Shown: positions 14,667 through 24,362, counted from the first letter of the stretch. The stretch: 64,000 bases of DNA from Pseudomonas serboccidentalis (GCF_028830055.1 NZ_CP101655.1:3003382-3067381); one strand, 5' to 3'. The notes: generated by a model not told the origin, from the sequence alone. A program made the numbers and translations.

Positions 14667-16888
14667 CGCTTGAACAGCCCCTTCAATGCGTTTTTCAGTT
14701 CCGGGCTGACTTTGTCGCCCAGTTTTTCGTCGATCTTCTCGCTGAGCTTGTCGCCGGCCATTTTGGTCGCGACCTGGCCCAGACGTTCGTTGTCCAGGCG
14801 GCAGGCCTTGGCGCCCAGTTCCAGCGGGCCACGGCAGCGCAGCGGCCACTGGATACCGACAAATTTTTCGCCAACCTGACAGGCCGGGTCCGGCATGGCG
14901 CTGGTGTCACCTTCGACGATGATGCCGACGCGATAATCCATGCCCAGCACCCGCAGGTCGATGTCGCCGTCACCGTTGACGGTCATGCCGGGGATGCGCA
15001 CTTTCAGGTCCGGGTTGCTGGCGACGCCGTTGCGCAAGGTCAGGTTGCCCTTGAGTTCCTGGAACGGCGTGTCCTTGCCCCGTGGCTCGCCGCTGAGGGT
15101 TTTGCGGTTGAGGGTGGCGATACCCTTGCACAGTTGCTGTTCCAGGTTGGCGTTGAGCAGCACGCCGTCGTTGATCACGAAACTGGCGTTGCCGTTGAGG
15201 GTTTCGATCAGCGCCTGCTGGCTGTTGCCGCTGCCGGTGACGTTACTGGTCAGCGTGACCAGACCTTTGACCGGCGGATTCTTGCCCTGGCTTTCGAGGA
15301 TTTTCTCTACCGGAACGCGGTTGATCCGGGTCTGCAGATTCAACACTGGTGCACTCGGGCGCACGTCGAGGGTGCCTTTGGCTTCGAAGTCGCCGTTGTA
15401 CAGGCCGCCGCGCAGGTTCTCCAGAGTCAGCAGGCCGCCCTGGCCCGTGGCTTTGAGTGCGGCGTTCTGGATCGGCAGTTTGTCGAGGGTCAGTTGGCCG
15501 AAGCTCAGGTCGGCATCGACATCGAGTTTGGCCAGGCGCTCGACCGGCAGCAGGCGCTCGGTGCTCCAGGCGCTTTTGCTTGGTTTGTCCGGCAGCGGTG
15601 TGCTGCCGGCACCGGCCATGGCATCGGCTTCGGTGCTGGCGACTTCAGCCTGGCGCACTTGCGTGGCAGTCTTGGCCTTGTCCGATTTCGGCGGCAGGTA
15701 ACGGTCGACGTCGAAGGTGTCAGCCTTGAGGATCGCCCGCAGCGACTGTTTGGCGAAATCTTCCACGGCAATGCGCCCGCTGAAGCTGCTGTCGTCGAGT
15801 TTCAGGTTGATGTTGTCGAGGGCGACGCTGGTTGGTGTGGCGGCCACGCGGCTGACCAGTTCGACCTTGCTCAGACTGCCGGGCGCCATCGCCGGCAGCG
15901 TCTGGCCGATGCTGTCGACGAATTTCGCCAGATCGAACTGGGCGATCGAGATGCCGCCAGTGATCTGCGGGGTCTTGTCGAGGTCGTTGGCTTTCAGCTC
16001 ACCGAGCGCGCGCAACTGGTTGGCAGAGATCTTGATCCCGGTCCATTCGGCGACGTTCGCGGCTTTGTCCAGCAGCATCTGGCCTTGGGCGGAGAAGGTC
16101 ATGGTCTTGCCTTGCAGCGGATCGCCAGTCAGTTCGCCGGACAGCTTCATGTCTTCGAACTTGTAGCGTTGCAGGGCGCGCTCGATGCGCAGCTCGCCGT
16201 TGAGCTCGGTACGCACCCGCAGCACCGGCTGATTGGTGCTGAGGAACGCCGTGGCTTTCAGCGGAATATTGGTCGAGTCGTGTACCGCGCCGGTGCTCAG
16301 CTGGATGCTTTCGGCGCTGTACTGCTTGCCGGTCTGCTCGTCGTTGTACTCAACGCGGGCGTTGTTGACGGTCAGGCTGTCGATGTCGAGCCGGATCGGC
16401 TGCGGCGGTTTTTCCGGCTGGGCGGGGGCCTCTGCAGCAGATGTGCTGGCAGGCGTCGGGCTGCCGGCAGGTGCGGCGGGTGTCGGCAACTTGCCGATGT
16501 CTTCCCAGTTGCCGTGGCCGTTCTTGTCGCGTTTCAGGCGCAGGTTCAGGCCCTCGACACGCACATCGCTCATCTGCACTTCGCGGCGCAACAGCGGCAG
16601 CACGCGCACGGACAGGCCGAGCATCTGCAGATCGGCATACGGTTCGGTTGGATTGATCAGGGTGGCGACGCTGGCCTCGTGCAGTTCCAGGCCGAGCCAC
16701 GGGAACAGGCTCCAGCCGATATCGCCATTGAGCATCAGCTCGATGTGGGCCTTGTCGCGGGCTATCTGGCGGATCTCGTCTTTATAGTCGTTGGGATCAA
16801 AGAGGTGGGTCAGGGCGAAGCCCGCCGCCACAATGATCAGCAACAGCCCGAGAAGTACCAGACCCAGGATTTTGCCGAACGCTTTCAT
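14663..16888 (-). CDS. asmA: AsmA-family outer-membrane biogenesis protein
   Basis: The 741-residue protein has an N-terminal membrane anchor (about 8-28, LGLVLLGLLLIIVAAGFALT) followed by the AsmA segment DPNDYKDEIRQIARDKAHIE and a long beta-rich periplasmic body. An Ala/Pro-rich linker interrupts it at about 134-160. The C-terminal LNGNASFVINDGVLLNANLE and LKGNLTLRNGVASNPDLKV stretches belong to the AsmA C-terminal domain. The family forms bridge-like proteins implicated in phospholipid movement to the outer membrane. It is the first gene of asmA-mutY-yggX. Confidence 0.9.
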   Translation of the reverse strand: MKAFGKILGLVLLGLLLIIVAAGFALTHLFDPNDYKDEIRQIARDKAHIELMLNGDIGWSLFPWLGLELHEASVATLINPTEPYADLQMLGLSVRVLPLLRREVQMSDVRVEGLNLRLKRDKNGHGNWEDIGKLPTPAAPAGSPTPASTSAAEAPAQPEKPPQPIRLDIDSLTVNNARVEYNDEQTGKQYSAESIQLSTGAVHDSTNIPLKATAFLSTNQPVLRVRTELNGELRIERALQRYKFEDMKLSGELTGDPLQGKTMTFSAQGQMLLDKAANVAEWTGIKISANQLRALGELKANDLDKTPQITGGISIAQFDLAKFVDSIGQTLPAMAPGSLSKVELVSRVAATPTSVALDNINLKLDDSSFSGRIAVEDFAKQSLRAILKADTFDVDRYLPPKSDKAKTATQVRQAEVASTEADAMAGAGSTPLPDKPSKSAWSTERLLPVERLAKLDVDADLSFGQLTLDKLPIQNAALKATGQGGLLTLENLRGGLYNGDFEAKGTLDVRPSAPVLNLQTRINRVPVEKILESQGKNPPVKGLVTLTSNVTGSGNSQQALIETLNGNASFVINDGVLLNANLEQQLCKGIATLNRKTLSGEPRGKDTPFQELKGNLTLRNGVASNPDLKVRIPGMTVNGDGDIDLRVLGMDYRVGIIVEGDTSAMPDPACQVGEKFVGIQWPLRCRGPLELGAKACRLDNERLGQVATKMAGDKLSEKIDEKLGDKVSPELKNALKGLFKR

Positions 16889-16966
16889 GGGCGAGTCCTT
16901 GTAGTTAGTCGAATTCGTAATTTAGCCGGGGAGTATAGCGCTGCATCCGCCCGGTTCGGGGCGCCG

Positions 16967-17371
16967 TCATGTAGCGATTGTTTCCAGCGGCACTTGCAGT
17001 TTGGCGGCCAGCGCCTGCGCTTCAAGGTGTCCGGCAGGCGCCAGCAGACGCAACTGCGCACCCGCTTGCGACGCCAATTTCTGCGCTTGGTTCACCAGCC
17101 GCTCGGCCACCCCACGGCGTCGGGTAACTTTTCGCACACATAAATGGGACAAGTACCAAACCGTGTCGTGCCTTGTCAGACGCGCCGCACCGAGCAGGCG
17201 ATCATTGAAACGTCCTGCAATCAAAGTCCCGTCAGCCAGGCAGTTTTCGATCAGTTGAGCGTCATCGGAATACGGTGCGAACAGCCATTGCGGGGCATCA
17301 CGATAAATCTTCTGCAGATCCTGCTGATCCTGGTAACTGGCGTCTTCAAGCGTTTGAACGATGACAGGCAT
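16967..17371 (-). CDS. panZ: PanZ-like acetyl-CoA sensor (GNAT fold)
   Basis: The 134-residue protein has a reduced GNAT fold: GRFNDRLLGAARLTR, VWYLSHLCVRKVTRRRGVAERLV (the acetyl-CoA P-loop is VTRRRGVAERL) and a short C-terminal half. This is the pattern of PanZ/PanM, which binds acetyl-CoA and controls PanD maturation in enterics. In Pseudomonas the regulated target is less certain. It is a single gene whose upstream region holds a REP palindrome. Confidence 0.7.
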   Translation of the reverse strand: MPVIVQTLEDASYQDQQDLQKIYRDAPQWLFAPYSDDAQLIENCLADGTLIAGRFNDRLLGAARLTRHDTVWYLSHLCVRKVTRRRGVAERLVNQAQKLASQAGAQLRLLAPAGHLEAQALAAKLQVPLETIAT

Positions 17372-17393
17372 TGATGCTCCTCAAGAGTGTCTC

Positions 17394-17482
17394 CCTGTAG
17401 GAGCTGCCGCAGGCTGCGATCTTTTGAGTTTCGCCTTTCAGAACAAGGTCAAAAGATCGCAGCGTTGCGCAGCGCCTACAGG
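17394..17482. repeat. REPIN, type A
   Basis: Two inverted REP arms with the core GAGCTGCCGCAGGCTGCGAT and its variant partner ending CGCCTACAGG enclose about 25 bp. Right arm differs by several bases (GCGTTGCGCAGCG). It occupies most of the 318-bp gap between panZ and the OFA transporter. Confidence 0.8.
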
Positions 17483-17689
17483 AGATGAGATCAGGTGACA
17501 CGAAAAAGGTGATATCAGTTTGGTTTTTCTGTCACGTGCTAATGGTAACCTTCGCCAGTTCGTCCGTCCTTCTGCGACTTAACGTCGCGCCTTCAAGGAG
17601 CTTCACCTAAAAAACGGTCATGCCTGCGTGCATCAAGGCCGAGGGTGAACAGTGGCTGGCGAACCATACTAATAATTGGGGGATACACA

Positions 17690-19354
17690 ATGAGCACGAG
17701 CATCACGGCGGACGGCCTTCGCGCCGACCAGCCTGCGTTCCTGTCCAAGGAACGCATCATCGCCAAGCCCGGTTTCAACCGTTGGCTGGTTCCACCGGCC
17801 GCTCTGGCCATCCACCTGTGCATCGGCATGGCCTACGGTTTCTCGGTGTTCTGGTTGCCGCTGTCCAAGGCGCTGGGCATCACCGCTCCGGTGGCTTGCG
17901 CGCCGGACATGAGCTTCATCGCCCAGGTGTTCTCTTCGCAATGCGACTGGCCGATTTCGATGCTCGGCTGGATCTACACCCTGTTCTTCATTTTCCTCGG
18001 TTGCTCCGCAGCGATCTGGGGTGGCTGGCTGGAACACGCAGGGCCACGCAAGGCCGGTGTGGTATCGGCACTGTGCTGGTGCGGCGGTCTGCTGATTTCG
18101 GCGCTGGGTATCTATACCCACCAGATCTGGCTGATGTGGATCGGCTCCGGGGTGATCGGTGGTATCGGTCTGGGCCTGGGCTACATCTCGCCGGTATCGA
18201 CCTTGATCAAATGGTTTCCGGACAAGCGCGGCATGGCGACCGGCATGGCGATCATGGGTTTTGGTGGCGGCGCGATGGTCGGTGCACCGTTGGCGACTGC
18301 GCTGATGAGCCACTTCGCTTCGCCGGCCGGTGTTGGCGTCTGGCAGAGCTTCGTGGCCATGGCTGCAATCTATTTCGTGTTCATGATCGGTGGCGCTCTG
18401 GCCTACCGCGTGCCGCCAACCGGCTGGAAGCCTGAAGGTTGGACCGCCCCGGCGAAAAAAGCCTCGAACTCGATGATCACCCACCGTCACGTACACGTGA
18501 ATGTGGCGTGGAAAACCCCGCAATTCCGTCTGGTGTGGCTGGTGCTGTGCCTGAACGTGTCCGCCGGCATCGGCATTCTGGGCATGGCCTCGCCACTGTT
18601 GCAGGAAGTGTTCGGCGGCAAGCTGCTGGGTGTTGACGTGCCGTTCGGTCAACTGGATGCCGGGCAACTGGCGTCGATTGCCGCAATCGCTGCCGGTTTT
18701 ACCGGTCTGCTGAGCCTGTTCAACATCGGTGGCCGGTTCTTCTGGGCTTCGTTCTCGGACTACCTGGGTCGCAAAAACACCTACTTCGTGTTCTTTGCCC
18801 TCGGTTTTGCCCTGTACGCGTTGATCCCGAACATGGGTCACCTGGGCAACGTTGCGCTGTTCGTGGCGGCGTTCTGCATCATCCTGTCGATGTACGGCGG
18901 TGGTTTTGCGACCGTTCCGGCGTATCTGGCCGACCTGTTCGGTACGCAAATGGTTGGCGCGATCCACGGTCGTCTGCTGACTGCCTGGGCGGCGGCTGGC
19001 GTGCTCGGTCCGGTGCTGGTCAACTACCTGCGTGAGTATCAGTTGAGTATCGGCGTTGAACGCGCTGCCGCTTACGACATCACCCTGTACATCCTCGCGG
19101 GCCTGCTGGTGCTGGGTTTCCTGTGCAACCTGCTGGTGCGTCCGGTGGCTGACAAGTACTTCATGACCGACGCCGAACTGGCTGCCGAACAGGCGCTGGG
19201 TCATGACAAAGGTGCCGACAGTAGCACTGTGCTGGAGTGGAAAGCCGCGCCGGGCACCAAGCCGCTGGCGATCGCCGCGTGGCTGGTGGTGGGTATTCCG
19301 TTGGCGTGGGGTGTGTGGGTGACCCTGCAGAAGACGGCGGTACTGTTTCACTAA
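17690..19354 (+). CDS. OFA-family MFS transporter (oxalate/formate-antiporter-like)
   Basis: The 554-residue inner-membrane protein has about 12-14 hydrophobic segments, the MFS loop signature (NIGGRFFWASFSDYLGRKNT, about 358-377) and OFA-type features such as GLGYISPVSTLIKWFPDKRG and YGGGFATVPAYLADLFGTQ. An insertion of about 40 residues with SQCDW follows span 2. The start at 17690 has GGGGGAT before it. OFA members transport small organic anions; the substrate cannot be told. It stands alone, between two REPINs. Confidence 0.8.
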   Translation: MSTSITADGLRADQPAFLSKERIIAKPGFNRWLVPPAALAIHLCIGMAYGFSVFWLPLSKALGITAPVACAPDMSFIAQVFSSQCDWPISMLGWIYTLFFIFLGCSAAIWGGWLEHAGPRKAGVVSALCWCGGLLISALGIYTHQIWLMWIGSGVIGGIGLGLGYISPVSTLIKWFPDKRGMATGMAIMGFGGGAMVGAPLATALMSHFASPAGVGVWQSFVAMAAIYFVFMIGGALAYRVPPTGWKPEGWTAPAKKASNSMITHRHVHVNVAWKTPQFRLVWLVLCLNVSAGIGILGMASPLLQEVFGGKLLGVDVPFGQLDAGQLASIAAIAAGFTGLLSLFNIGGRFFWASFSDYLGRKNTYFVFFALGFALYALIPNMGHLGNVALFVAAFCIILSMYGGGFATVPAYLADLFGTQMVGAIHGRLLTAWAAAGVLGPVLVNYLREYQLSIGVERAAAYDITLYILAGLLVLGFLCNLLVRPVADKYFMTDAELAAEQALGHDKGADSSTVLEWKAAPGTKPLAIAAWLVVGIPLAWGVWVTLQKTAVLFH

Positions 19355-19369
19355 GTAAAACGTAGTACC

Positions 19370-19462
19370 CCTGTAGGAGTGAGCCTGCTTGCGGTAGCGG
19401 TCTGACAGTCGACAGAAATGTTGAATGTGAGGGCCCTATCGCGAGCAGGCTCCCTCCTACAG
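19370..19462. repeat. REPIN, type B
   Basis: Arms CTGTAGGAGTGAGCCTGCTT and AGCAGGCTCCCTCCTACAG face each other across about 50 bp. The core GAGTGAGCCTGCTCGCGA family recurs at four other places in the window. It lies immediately downstream of the transporter stop. Confidence 0.8.
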
Positions 19463-19550
19463 TTGTTTTGGGGTGCCTGTAATGGCTTGTATGGACATGT
19501 CTACCCGCGACAGCCGGGGCTTCTGTCCGTCAGGCATATCACGTCTCGTG

Positions 19551-19579
19551 TTTCTGTTTCGGCCCCGCGTGCCTATAAT
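19551..19579 (+). promoter_or_regulatory. Candidate sigma-70 promoter of the his operon
   Basis: A perfect TATAAT at 19574-19579 lies 38 bp before hisB; the -35 box (TTTCTG, 19551-19556, 17-bp spacing) is weak. Confidence 0.5.
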
Positions 19580-19617
19580 GGCTGCCTTTTTCGCCCAATG
19601 ATTTTGCGGAGCTGGTG

Positions 19618-20211
19618 ATGGCCGAACGTAAGGCGTCTGTCGAGCGCGACACTCTGGAAACCCAGATCAAAGCCTCGATCAACCTTGATGGCACCGGAAA
19701 GGCCCGATTCGATATCGGTGTTCCTTTTCTTGAGCACATGCTGGATCAGATCGCCCGTCACGGGTTGATCGACCTGGATATTGAATGCAAGGGCGATCTG
19801 CATATCGACGACCACCATACCGTGGAAGACGTCGGTATCACCCTCGGCCAGGCGTTCGCCAAAGCCATTGGCGACAAGAAAGGCATCCGTCGCTACGGCC
19901 ACGCCTATGTGCCGCTCGATGAAGCGCTGTCACGCGTGGTGATCGACTTCTCCGGTCGCCCAGGCCTGCAGATGCACGTGCCGTACACCCGCGCCACCGT
20001 GGGCGGTTTCGACGTTGATCTGTTCCAGGAATTCTTCCAGGGTTTCGTCAACCACGCGCTGGTCAGCCTGCACATCGACAACCTGCGTGGCACCAATACC
20101 CACCACCAGATCGAAACCGTGTTCAAGGCTTTCGGCCGCGCCCTGCGCATGGCCGTCGAGCTGGATGAGCGCATGGCCGGGCAAATGCCATCGACCAAAG
20201 GCGTTCTGTAA
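19618..20211 (+). CDS. hisB: Imidazoleglycerol-phosphate dehydratase
   Basis: This 197-residue enzyme is the monofunctional dehydratase; it lacks the phosphatase domain found in the enteric fusion. Manganese-binding motifs are [24 protein letters not shown] and the later [12 protein letters not shown] and NTHHQIET. It converts imidazoleglycerol phosphate to imidazole acetol phosphate. ATG 19618 is chosen over the adjacent GTG 19615. Its stop overlaps the hisH ATG by one base. Confidence 0.97.
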   Translation: MAERKASVERDTLETQIKASINLDGTGKARFDIGVPFLEHMLDQIARHGLIDLDIECKGDLHIDDHHTVEDVGITLGQAFAKAIGDKKGIRRYGHAYVPLDEALSRVVIDFSGRPGLQMHVPYTRATVGGFDVDLFQEFFQGFVNHALVSLHIDNLRGTNTHHQIETVFKAFGRALRMAVELDERMAGQMPSTKGVL

Positions 20212-20849
20212 TGCAGACGGTTGCAGTTATCGACTACGGCATGGGCAACCTGCACTCGGTGGCCAAGGCCCTCGAGCACGTCGGTGCCGGCAAGGTGCTG
20301 ATCACCAGCGACGCGGACGTGATCCGCGAAGCCGATCGCGTGGTATTCCCCGGTGTTGGCGCGATTCGCGACTGCATGGCGGAGATCCGTCGTCTCGGTT
20401 TCGACTCGCTGGTGCGTGAAGTCAGCCAGGACCGTCCGTTTCTCGGCATCTGCGTGGGCATGCAGGCCCTGCTCGACACCAGCGAAGAGAACGACGGCGT
20501 CGATTGCATCGGCCTGTTCCCGGGCGCAGTGAAGTTCTTCGGCAAAGACCTGCACGAAGACGGCGAGCATCTGAAAGTCCCGCACATGGGCTGGAACGAG
20601 GTGAAGCAGAAGGTCAGCCACCCGCTGTGGCACGACATTCCGGACCTGGCGCGTTTCTACTTCGTGCACAGCTACTACATCGCCGCCGCCAACGCGCGGC
20701 AGGTGGTCGGCAGCGGTCATTACGGGGTCGATTTCGCCGCAGCGCTGGCCGATGGCTCGCGTTTCGCCGTGCAGTTCCATCCGGAGAAGAGCCATACCCA
20801 TGGCCTGCAATTGCTGCAGAACTTCGCGGCGTGGGACGGTCGCTGGTAA
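20211..20849 (+). CDS. hisH: Imidazole glycerol phosphate synthase glutaminase subunit
   Basis: The 212-residue class I amidotransferase has the nucleophile Cys81 in [12 protein letters not shown] and the His/Glu pair in the C-terminal [13 protein letters not shown]. It hydrolyses glutamine and feeds ammonia to HisF. The next gene begins directly after the hisH stop. Confidence 0.97.
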   Translation: MQTVAVIDYGMGNLHSVAKALEHVGAGKVLITSDADVIREADRVVFPGVGAIRDCMAEIRRLGFDSLVREVSQDRPFLGICVGMQALLDTSEENDGVDCIGLFPGAVKFFGKDLHEDGEHLKVPHMGWNEVKQKVSHPLWHDIPDLARFYFVHSYYIAAANARQVVGSGHYGVDFAAALADGSRFAVQFHPEKSHTHGLQLLQNFAAWDGRW

Positions 20850-21110
20850 ATGGCTGCCAAGAAGTCCAAGCCGCCGATCCTGACCCTCGCTCCCGAACAG
20901 GAGAGCGAGGCCTATCGCAAGATCCAGCGGTTCATGGAAGACCGTTTCGAACTGGACCTGGGTTCGTTCGAAGCGGCGGAAATTCTTGAGCTGTTTACCC
21001 GCGAAATTGCTCCGCACTTTTACAACAGGGCGATTTTCGATGTGCAGACCCACCTCAAAGAGCGGTTTGAAAGCATCGAAAGCGACCTGTGGGCGCTCGA
21101 AAAAAACTGA
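20850..21110 (+). CDS. DUF2164 protein inside the his operon
   Basis: This 86-residue protein begins immediately after the hisH stop (the TAA is followed by ATG), with no spacer. It is helical and charged (AYRKIQRFMEDRFELDLGSF, RAIFDVQTHLKERFESIESD) and matches my memory of the DUF2164 family. It lies 42 bp before hisA, so it is almost certainly in the histidine transcript. No catalytic residues are visible; a structural or regulatory role is speculation. Confidence 0.8.
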   Translation: MAAKKSKPPILTLAPEQESEAYRKIQRFMEDRFELDLGSFEAAEILELFTREIAPHFYNRAIFDVQTHLKERFESIESDLWALEKN

Positions 21111-21152
21111 TTTCCGAGCCAAGCTGAACATTCAAATTTGAAGGTTTGCCAG

Positions 21153-21890
21153 ATGCTGATTATCCCCGCTATCGATCTTAAAGACGGTGCCTGCGTACGT
21201 CTGCGCCAGGGCCGCATGGAAGATTCCACAGTGTTCTCCGATGACCCGGTGAGCATGGCTGCCAAGTGGGTGGAGGGCGGTTGCCGCCGTCTGCATCTAG
21301 TCGATCTGAACGGCGCGTTCGAAGGCCAGCCGGTCAACGGCGAAGTGGTCACCGCGATCGCCAAGCGCTACCCGAACCTGCCGATCCAGATCGGCGGTGG
21401 CATCCGTTCGCTGGAAACCATCGAGCACTACGTCAAAGCGGGCGTGAGCTACGTGATCATCGGCACCAAAGCGGTGAAAGAGCCAGCGTTCGTCGCTGAA
21501 GCTTGCCGCGCGTTCCCGGGCAAAGTGATCGTTGGTCTCGACGCCAAGGACGGTTTCGTCGCCACCGACGGCTGGGCTGAAATCAGCAAGGTCCAGGTCA
21601 TTGATCTGGCCAAGCAGTTCGAAGCCGACGGCGTGTCCGCCATCGTTTACACCGACATCGCCAAAGACGGCATGATGCAGGGCTGCAACGTACCGTTCAC
21701 CGCTGCGCTGGCTGCGGCGACGAAGATTCCGGTAATCGCTTCCGGCGGTATCCACAATCTGGGTGACATCAAGTCGCTGCTCGACGCCAAGGCCCCGGGC
21801 ATCATCGGCGCAATCACCGGCCGGGCGATCTACGAAGGCACCCTCGACGTCGCCGAAGCGCAAGCTTTCTGCGACTCGTACAAAGGCTGA
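21153..21890 (+). CDS. hisA: ProFAR isomerase
   Basis: The 245-residue TIM-barrel begins [20 protein letters not shown], with the catalytic Asp in PAIDL and the phosphate-binding motifs GGGIRS and ASGGIHN. It isomerises ProFAR to PRFAR. A longer frame starts at 21138, but the family start is [10 protein letters not shown] second Asp lies in YTDIAKDG. Confidence 0.97.
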   Translation: MLIIPAIDLKDGACVRLRQGRMEDSTVFSDDPVSMAAKWVEGGCRRLHLVDLNGAFEGQPVNGEVVTAIAKRYPNLPIQIGGGIRSLETIEHYVKAGVSYVIIGTKAVKEPAFVAEACRAFPGKVIVGLDAKDGFVATDGWAEISKVQVIDLAKQFEADGVSAIVYTDIAKDGMMQGCNVPFTAALAAATKIPVIASGGIHNLGDIKSLLDAKAPGIIGAITGRAIYEGTLDVAEAQAFCDSYKG

Positions 21891-21899
21891 GGACTGACC

Positions 21900-22670
21900 A
21901 TGGCGCTGGCCAAACGCATCATCCCTTGCCTGGACGTGGACAACGGCCGGGTCGTCAAAGGTGTGAAGTTCGAGAACATTCGCGATGCCGGTGACCCGGT
22001 AGAAATCGCCCGTCGCTATGACGAACAGGGTGCCGACGAGATTACCTTCCTCGACATCACGGCCAGCGTCGATGGCCGCGACACCACGCTGCATACCGTC
22101 GAGCGCATGGCCAGCCAGGTGTTCATCCCGCTGACTGTGGGCGGTGGCGTGCGCACCGTGCAGGACATTCGCAACCTGCTCAATGCCGGTGCGGACAAGG
22201 TCTCGATCAACACCGCCGCGGTGTTCAACCCTGAGTTTGTCGGCGAAGCTGCGCAGCATTTCGGCTCGCAGTGCATCGTCGTCGCCATCGACGCGAAGAA
22301 GGTTTCCGGCCCGGGTGAAACCCCGCGCTGGGAAATCTTCACCCATGGCGGGCGCAAGCCGACCGGTCTCGACGCAGTCGAGTGGGCGAAGAAGATGGAA
22401 GGCCTGGGTGCCGGCGAGATCCTGCTGACCAGCATGGATCAGGACGGCATGAAAAACGGCTTCGACCTCGGCGTAACCCGCGCCATCAGCGATGCGCTGG
22501 GCATTCCGGTGATCGCCTCCGGCGGCGTCGGCAACCTGCAGCACCTGGCTGACGGCATCCTCGAAGGCCACGCCAGCGCAGTGCTCGCCGCGAGTATTTT
22601 CCACTTCGGCGAATACACCGTGCAGGAGGCCAAGGCCTATATGGCGCATCGCGGGATTGTCATGCGCTAA
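21900..22670 (+). CDS. hisF: Imidazole glycerol phosphate synthase cyclase subunit
   Basis: The 256-residue TIM-barrel starts [20 protein letters not shown], with catalytic Asp residues in IIPCLDVD and [14 protein letters not shown]. It closes the imidazole ring with ammonia delivered by HisH. It follows hisA by 9 bp and ends the biosynthetic run. Confidence 0.97.
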   Translation: MALAKRIIPCLDVDNGRVVKGVKFENIRDAGDPVEIARRYDEQGADEITFLDITASVDGRDTTLHTVERMASQVFIPLTVGGGVRTVQDIRNLLNAGADKVSINTAAVFNPEFVGEAAQHFGSQCIVVAIDAKKVSGPGETPRWEIFTHGGRKPTGLDAVEWAKKMEGLGAGEILLTSMDQDGMKNGFDLGVTRAISDALGIPVIASGGVGNLQHLADGILEGHASAVLAASIFHFGEYTVQEAKAYMAHRGIVMR

Positions 22671-22691
22671 ACCGTACAGGCCAGTGGACAG

Positions 22692-22725
22692 CATGGCGTA
22701 CCCAAGGCACTCTTGGGCACGCCAT
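22692..22725 (+). other. Hairpin between hisF and the binding-protein gene
   Basis: CATGGCGTACCCAAG pairs with CTTGGGCACGCCATG around a short loop, with one A-C mismatch. There is no T-tract, so it is unlikely to be a full terminator; it could stabilise the his mRNA or attenuate the next gene. Confidence 0.4.
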
Positions 22726-22743
22726 GGATTCCGGTAGCCCGAC

Positions 22744-23499
22744 ATGATCAAACGCCTGCTTCTTGTTATCGCCAGTGCTTCTGTGTTGTTGCTCAACACT
22801 GCTCGGGCCGAAAACAGTCCCGACACCGATCTGGTGCTTCTCACCGAAAACTTCCCGCCCTACAACATGGCGAAAGATGGCAAGAACTTCGCCAAGGGCG
22901 AGAACATCGATGGCATCGCCACCGATATCGTGCGCGAAATGTTCAAGCGTGCCGGCCTTACCTACAGCCTGACGTTGCGCTTCCCATGGGAGCGGGTCTA
23001 CAAACTGGCGCTGGAGAATCCCGGTTACGGTGCCTTCGTAATGGCGCGCCTGCCGGATCGCGAAAACCTGTTCAAATGGGTCGGCCCGATCGGTCCGGAC
23101 GACTGGATCATGTTGGCCAGGGCTGACAGCAAGATCACCCTCGAAACCCTCAACGATGCGCGCAAATACAAGATCGGTGCCTACAAGGGCGACGCGATTG
23201 CCGAGACGCTGACCAAGCAAGGCTTGAAGCCCCTGGTGGTGCTGCGCGATCAGGACAACGCGAAAAAACTGGTCAACGGTCAGATCGATCTGTGGGCCAC
23301 CGGTGACCCGGCCGGGCGCTATCTGGCAAAACAGGACGGCGTGACCGGGCTCAAAACCGTGCTGCGCTTCAACAGCGCCGAGCTGTACCTGGCGCTGAAC
23401 AAGGATGTGCCGGACGAAACGGTGAAGAAGCTGCAGGCGGCGCTGGATCAGATGCGCAAGGACGGTGTGGTGGACGAGATCATGGGGCGGTATCTCTAG
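22744..23499 (+). CDS. SBP_bac_3-family periplasmic binding protein, no permease nearby
   Basis: The 251-residue protein has a signal peptide (MIKRLLLVIASASVLLLNTA, then RAENS) and the family start DTDLVLLTENFPPYNM, followed by GIATDIVREMFKRAGLTYSL and GAYKGDAIAETL. It resembles polar amino-acid binding proteins of the ABC class, but no permease or ATPase lies next to it. The position after hisF is conserved in my memory of Pseudomonas genomes. It may be an orphan solute receptor or share a transporter elsewhere; the ligand is unknown. Confidence 0.8.
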   Translation: MIKRLLLVIASASVLLLNTARAENSPDTDLVLLTENFPPYNMAKDGKNFAKGENIDGIATDIVREMFKRAGLTYSLTLRFPWERVYKLALENPGYGAFVMARLPDRENLFKWVGPIGPDDWIMLARADSKITLETLNDARKYKIGAYKGDAIAETLTKQGLKPLVVLRDQDNAKKLVNGQIDLWATGDPAGRYLAKQDGVTGLKTVLRFNSAELYLALNKDVPDETVKKLQAALDQMRKDGVVDEIMGRYL

Positions 23500-23509
23500 C
23501 GCCTGTCTG

Positions 23510-23584
23510 AAGATCGCAGCCTTCGGCAGCTCCTACAGGAGGATGCATGGCAAATGTAGGGGCTGCCGAAGGCTGCGATCTTTT
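23510..23584. repeat. REPIN, type A
   Basis: Arms GCAGCCTTCGGCAGC and GCTGCCGAAGGCTGC are separated by about 30 bp. It fills the space between convergent genes and touches the stop of the deacetylase. Confidence 0.85.
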
Positions 23585-24360
23585 TAGCGGTACACGCCAT
23601 CCTTGCCGTGAGCAGCCGTCGCGCGATTGCTGCGCACGCTGATCATCTGTTTGATGTCGATCCATTCGATCCCCTGGGACTTGAGCTTGGGTAATTCCCG
23701 CTCCAGCACCGCCAGCGTCTGCGGGTACGGATGGCCGATCATTACTGCCGAGCCCTGTTTGCGTGCCAGGCTGATCGCCGTCTGCAACTGGGTGAAGATG
23801 GCGGCCTCGGTTCGCTCGTCATCGAGGAACACATCCCGCGAGACGCTCGCCAGATCGATCTTCTGAGCCTGTTGCGCAGCCACGGTTTGCGCGCTGGTGC
23901 GGCTGTCGACGAAGAACTTGTGACGACGCTGCAACTCACCCATCAGCCATGCCATCGCTACGGGTTGTGCGGTCATGCGGCTGCCCATGTGGTTATTGAT
24001 GCCGGCGGTATACGGGACCATTTTGAAGGCGGCGTCGAGGCGTTTTTCCAGTTCTTCGAGCTGCAGCTCGGGATGCCAGGCGTAGGGGCCGGTGGCCGGG
24101 TCCATGGGCATGTGCAGGATCACGATCTTGCCGGCGCGATGGGCTTCGCGGGCAAACTCGGTGGCGTGCGGGGTGTCGGGCATGATCGCCGTGGTCACCG
24201 GGCCGGGCAGGGCCAGCACGCGGCGATCCCGGGGCAGGTTTTGCCCCAGGTCGTCGATGATCAGCGTCAGGTAGGCTTTTTGTGCTGTGACTCTGGCGGG
24301 CTCTGCGTGAGCAGCACCCGCCAGACAGCACAGCAGGACGACGAGGAAACGCAAAGACAT
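23584..24360 (-). CDS. Divergent polysaccharide deacetylase-family protein (YibQ type)
   Basis: The 258-residue protein begins MSLRFLVVLLCCLAGAAHAE, a signal peptide, then KAYLTLIIDDLGQNLPRDRR and the HATEFAREAHRAGKIVILHM segment. It ends in IEWIDIKQM and a short tail. This pattern is the divergent polysaccharide deacetylase group (YibQ), thought to be periplasmic. An upstream TTG at 24366 would also fit the frame, but ATG 24360 gives the better signal peptide. It follows ctp by 2 bp, so the two are co-transcribed with envC. Confidence 0.8.
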   Translation of the reverse strand: MSLRFLVVLLCCLAGAAHAEPARVTAQKAYLTLIIDDLGQNLPRDRRVLALPGPVTTAIMPDTPHATEFAREAHRAGKIVILHMPMDPATGPYAWHPELQLEELEKRLDAAFKMVPYTAGINNHMGSRMTAQPVAMAWLMGELQRRHKFFVDSRTSAQTVAAQQAQKIDLASVSRDVFLDDERTEAAIFTQLQTAISLARKQGSAVMIGHPYPQTLAVLERELPKLKSQGIEWIDIKQMISVRSNRATAAHGKDGVYR

Positions 24361-24362
24361 CC

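Noticed and set aside
15134..17143. A 669-residue open frame opposite asmA
   Set aside because: Antisense to AsmA, with composition typical of reverse-frame readings, and it runs on into panZ.
17669..19351. A 560-residue open frame opposite the OFA transporter
   Set aside because: It is His/Arg/Gln-rich with no recognisable motif and lies wholly antisense to a convincing 12-span transporter; an artefact of high G+C codon use.
19618..20211. Bifunctional HisB as in enterics
   Set aside because: The 197 residues cover only the dehydratase; no phosphatase motif precedes it.
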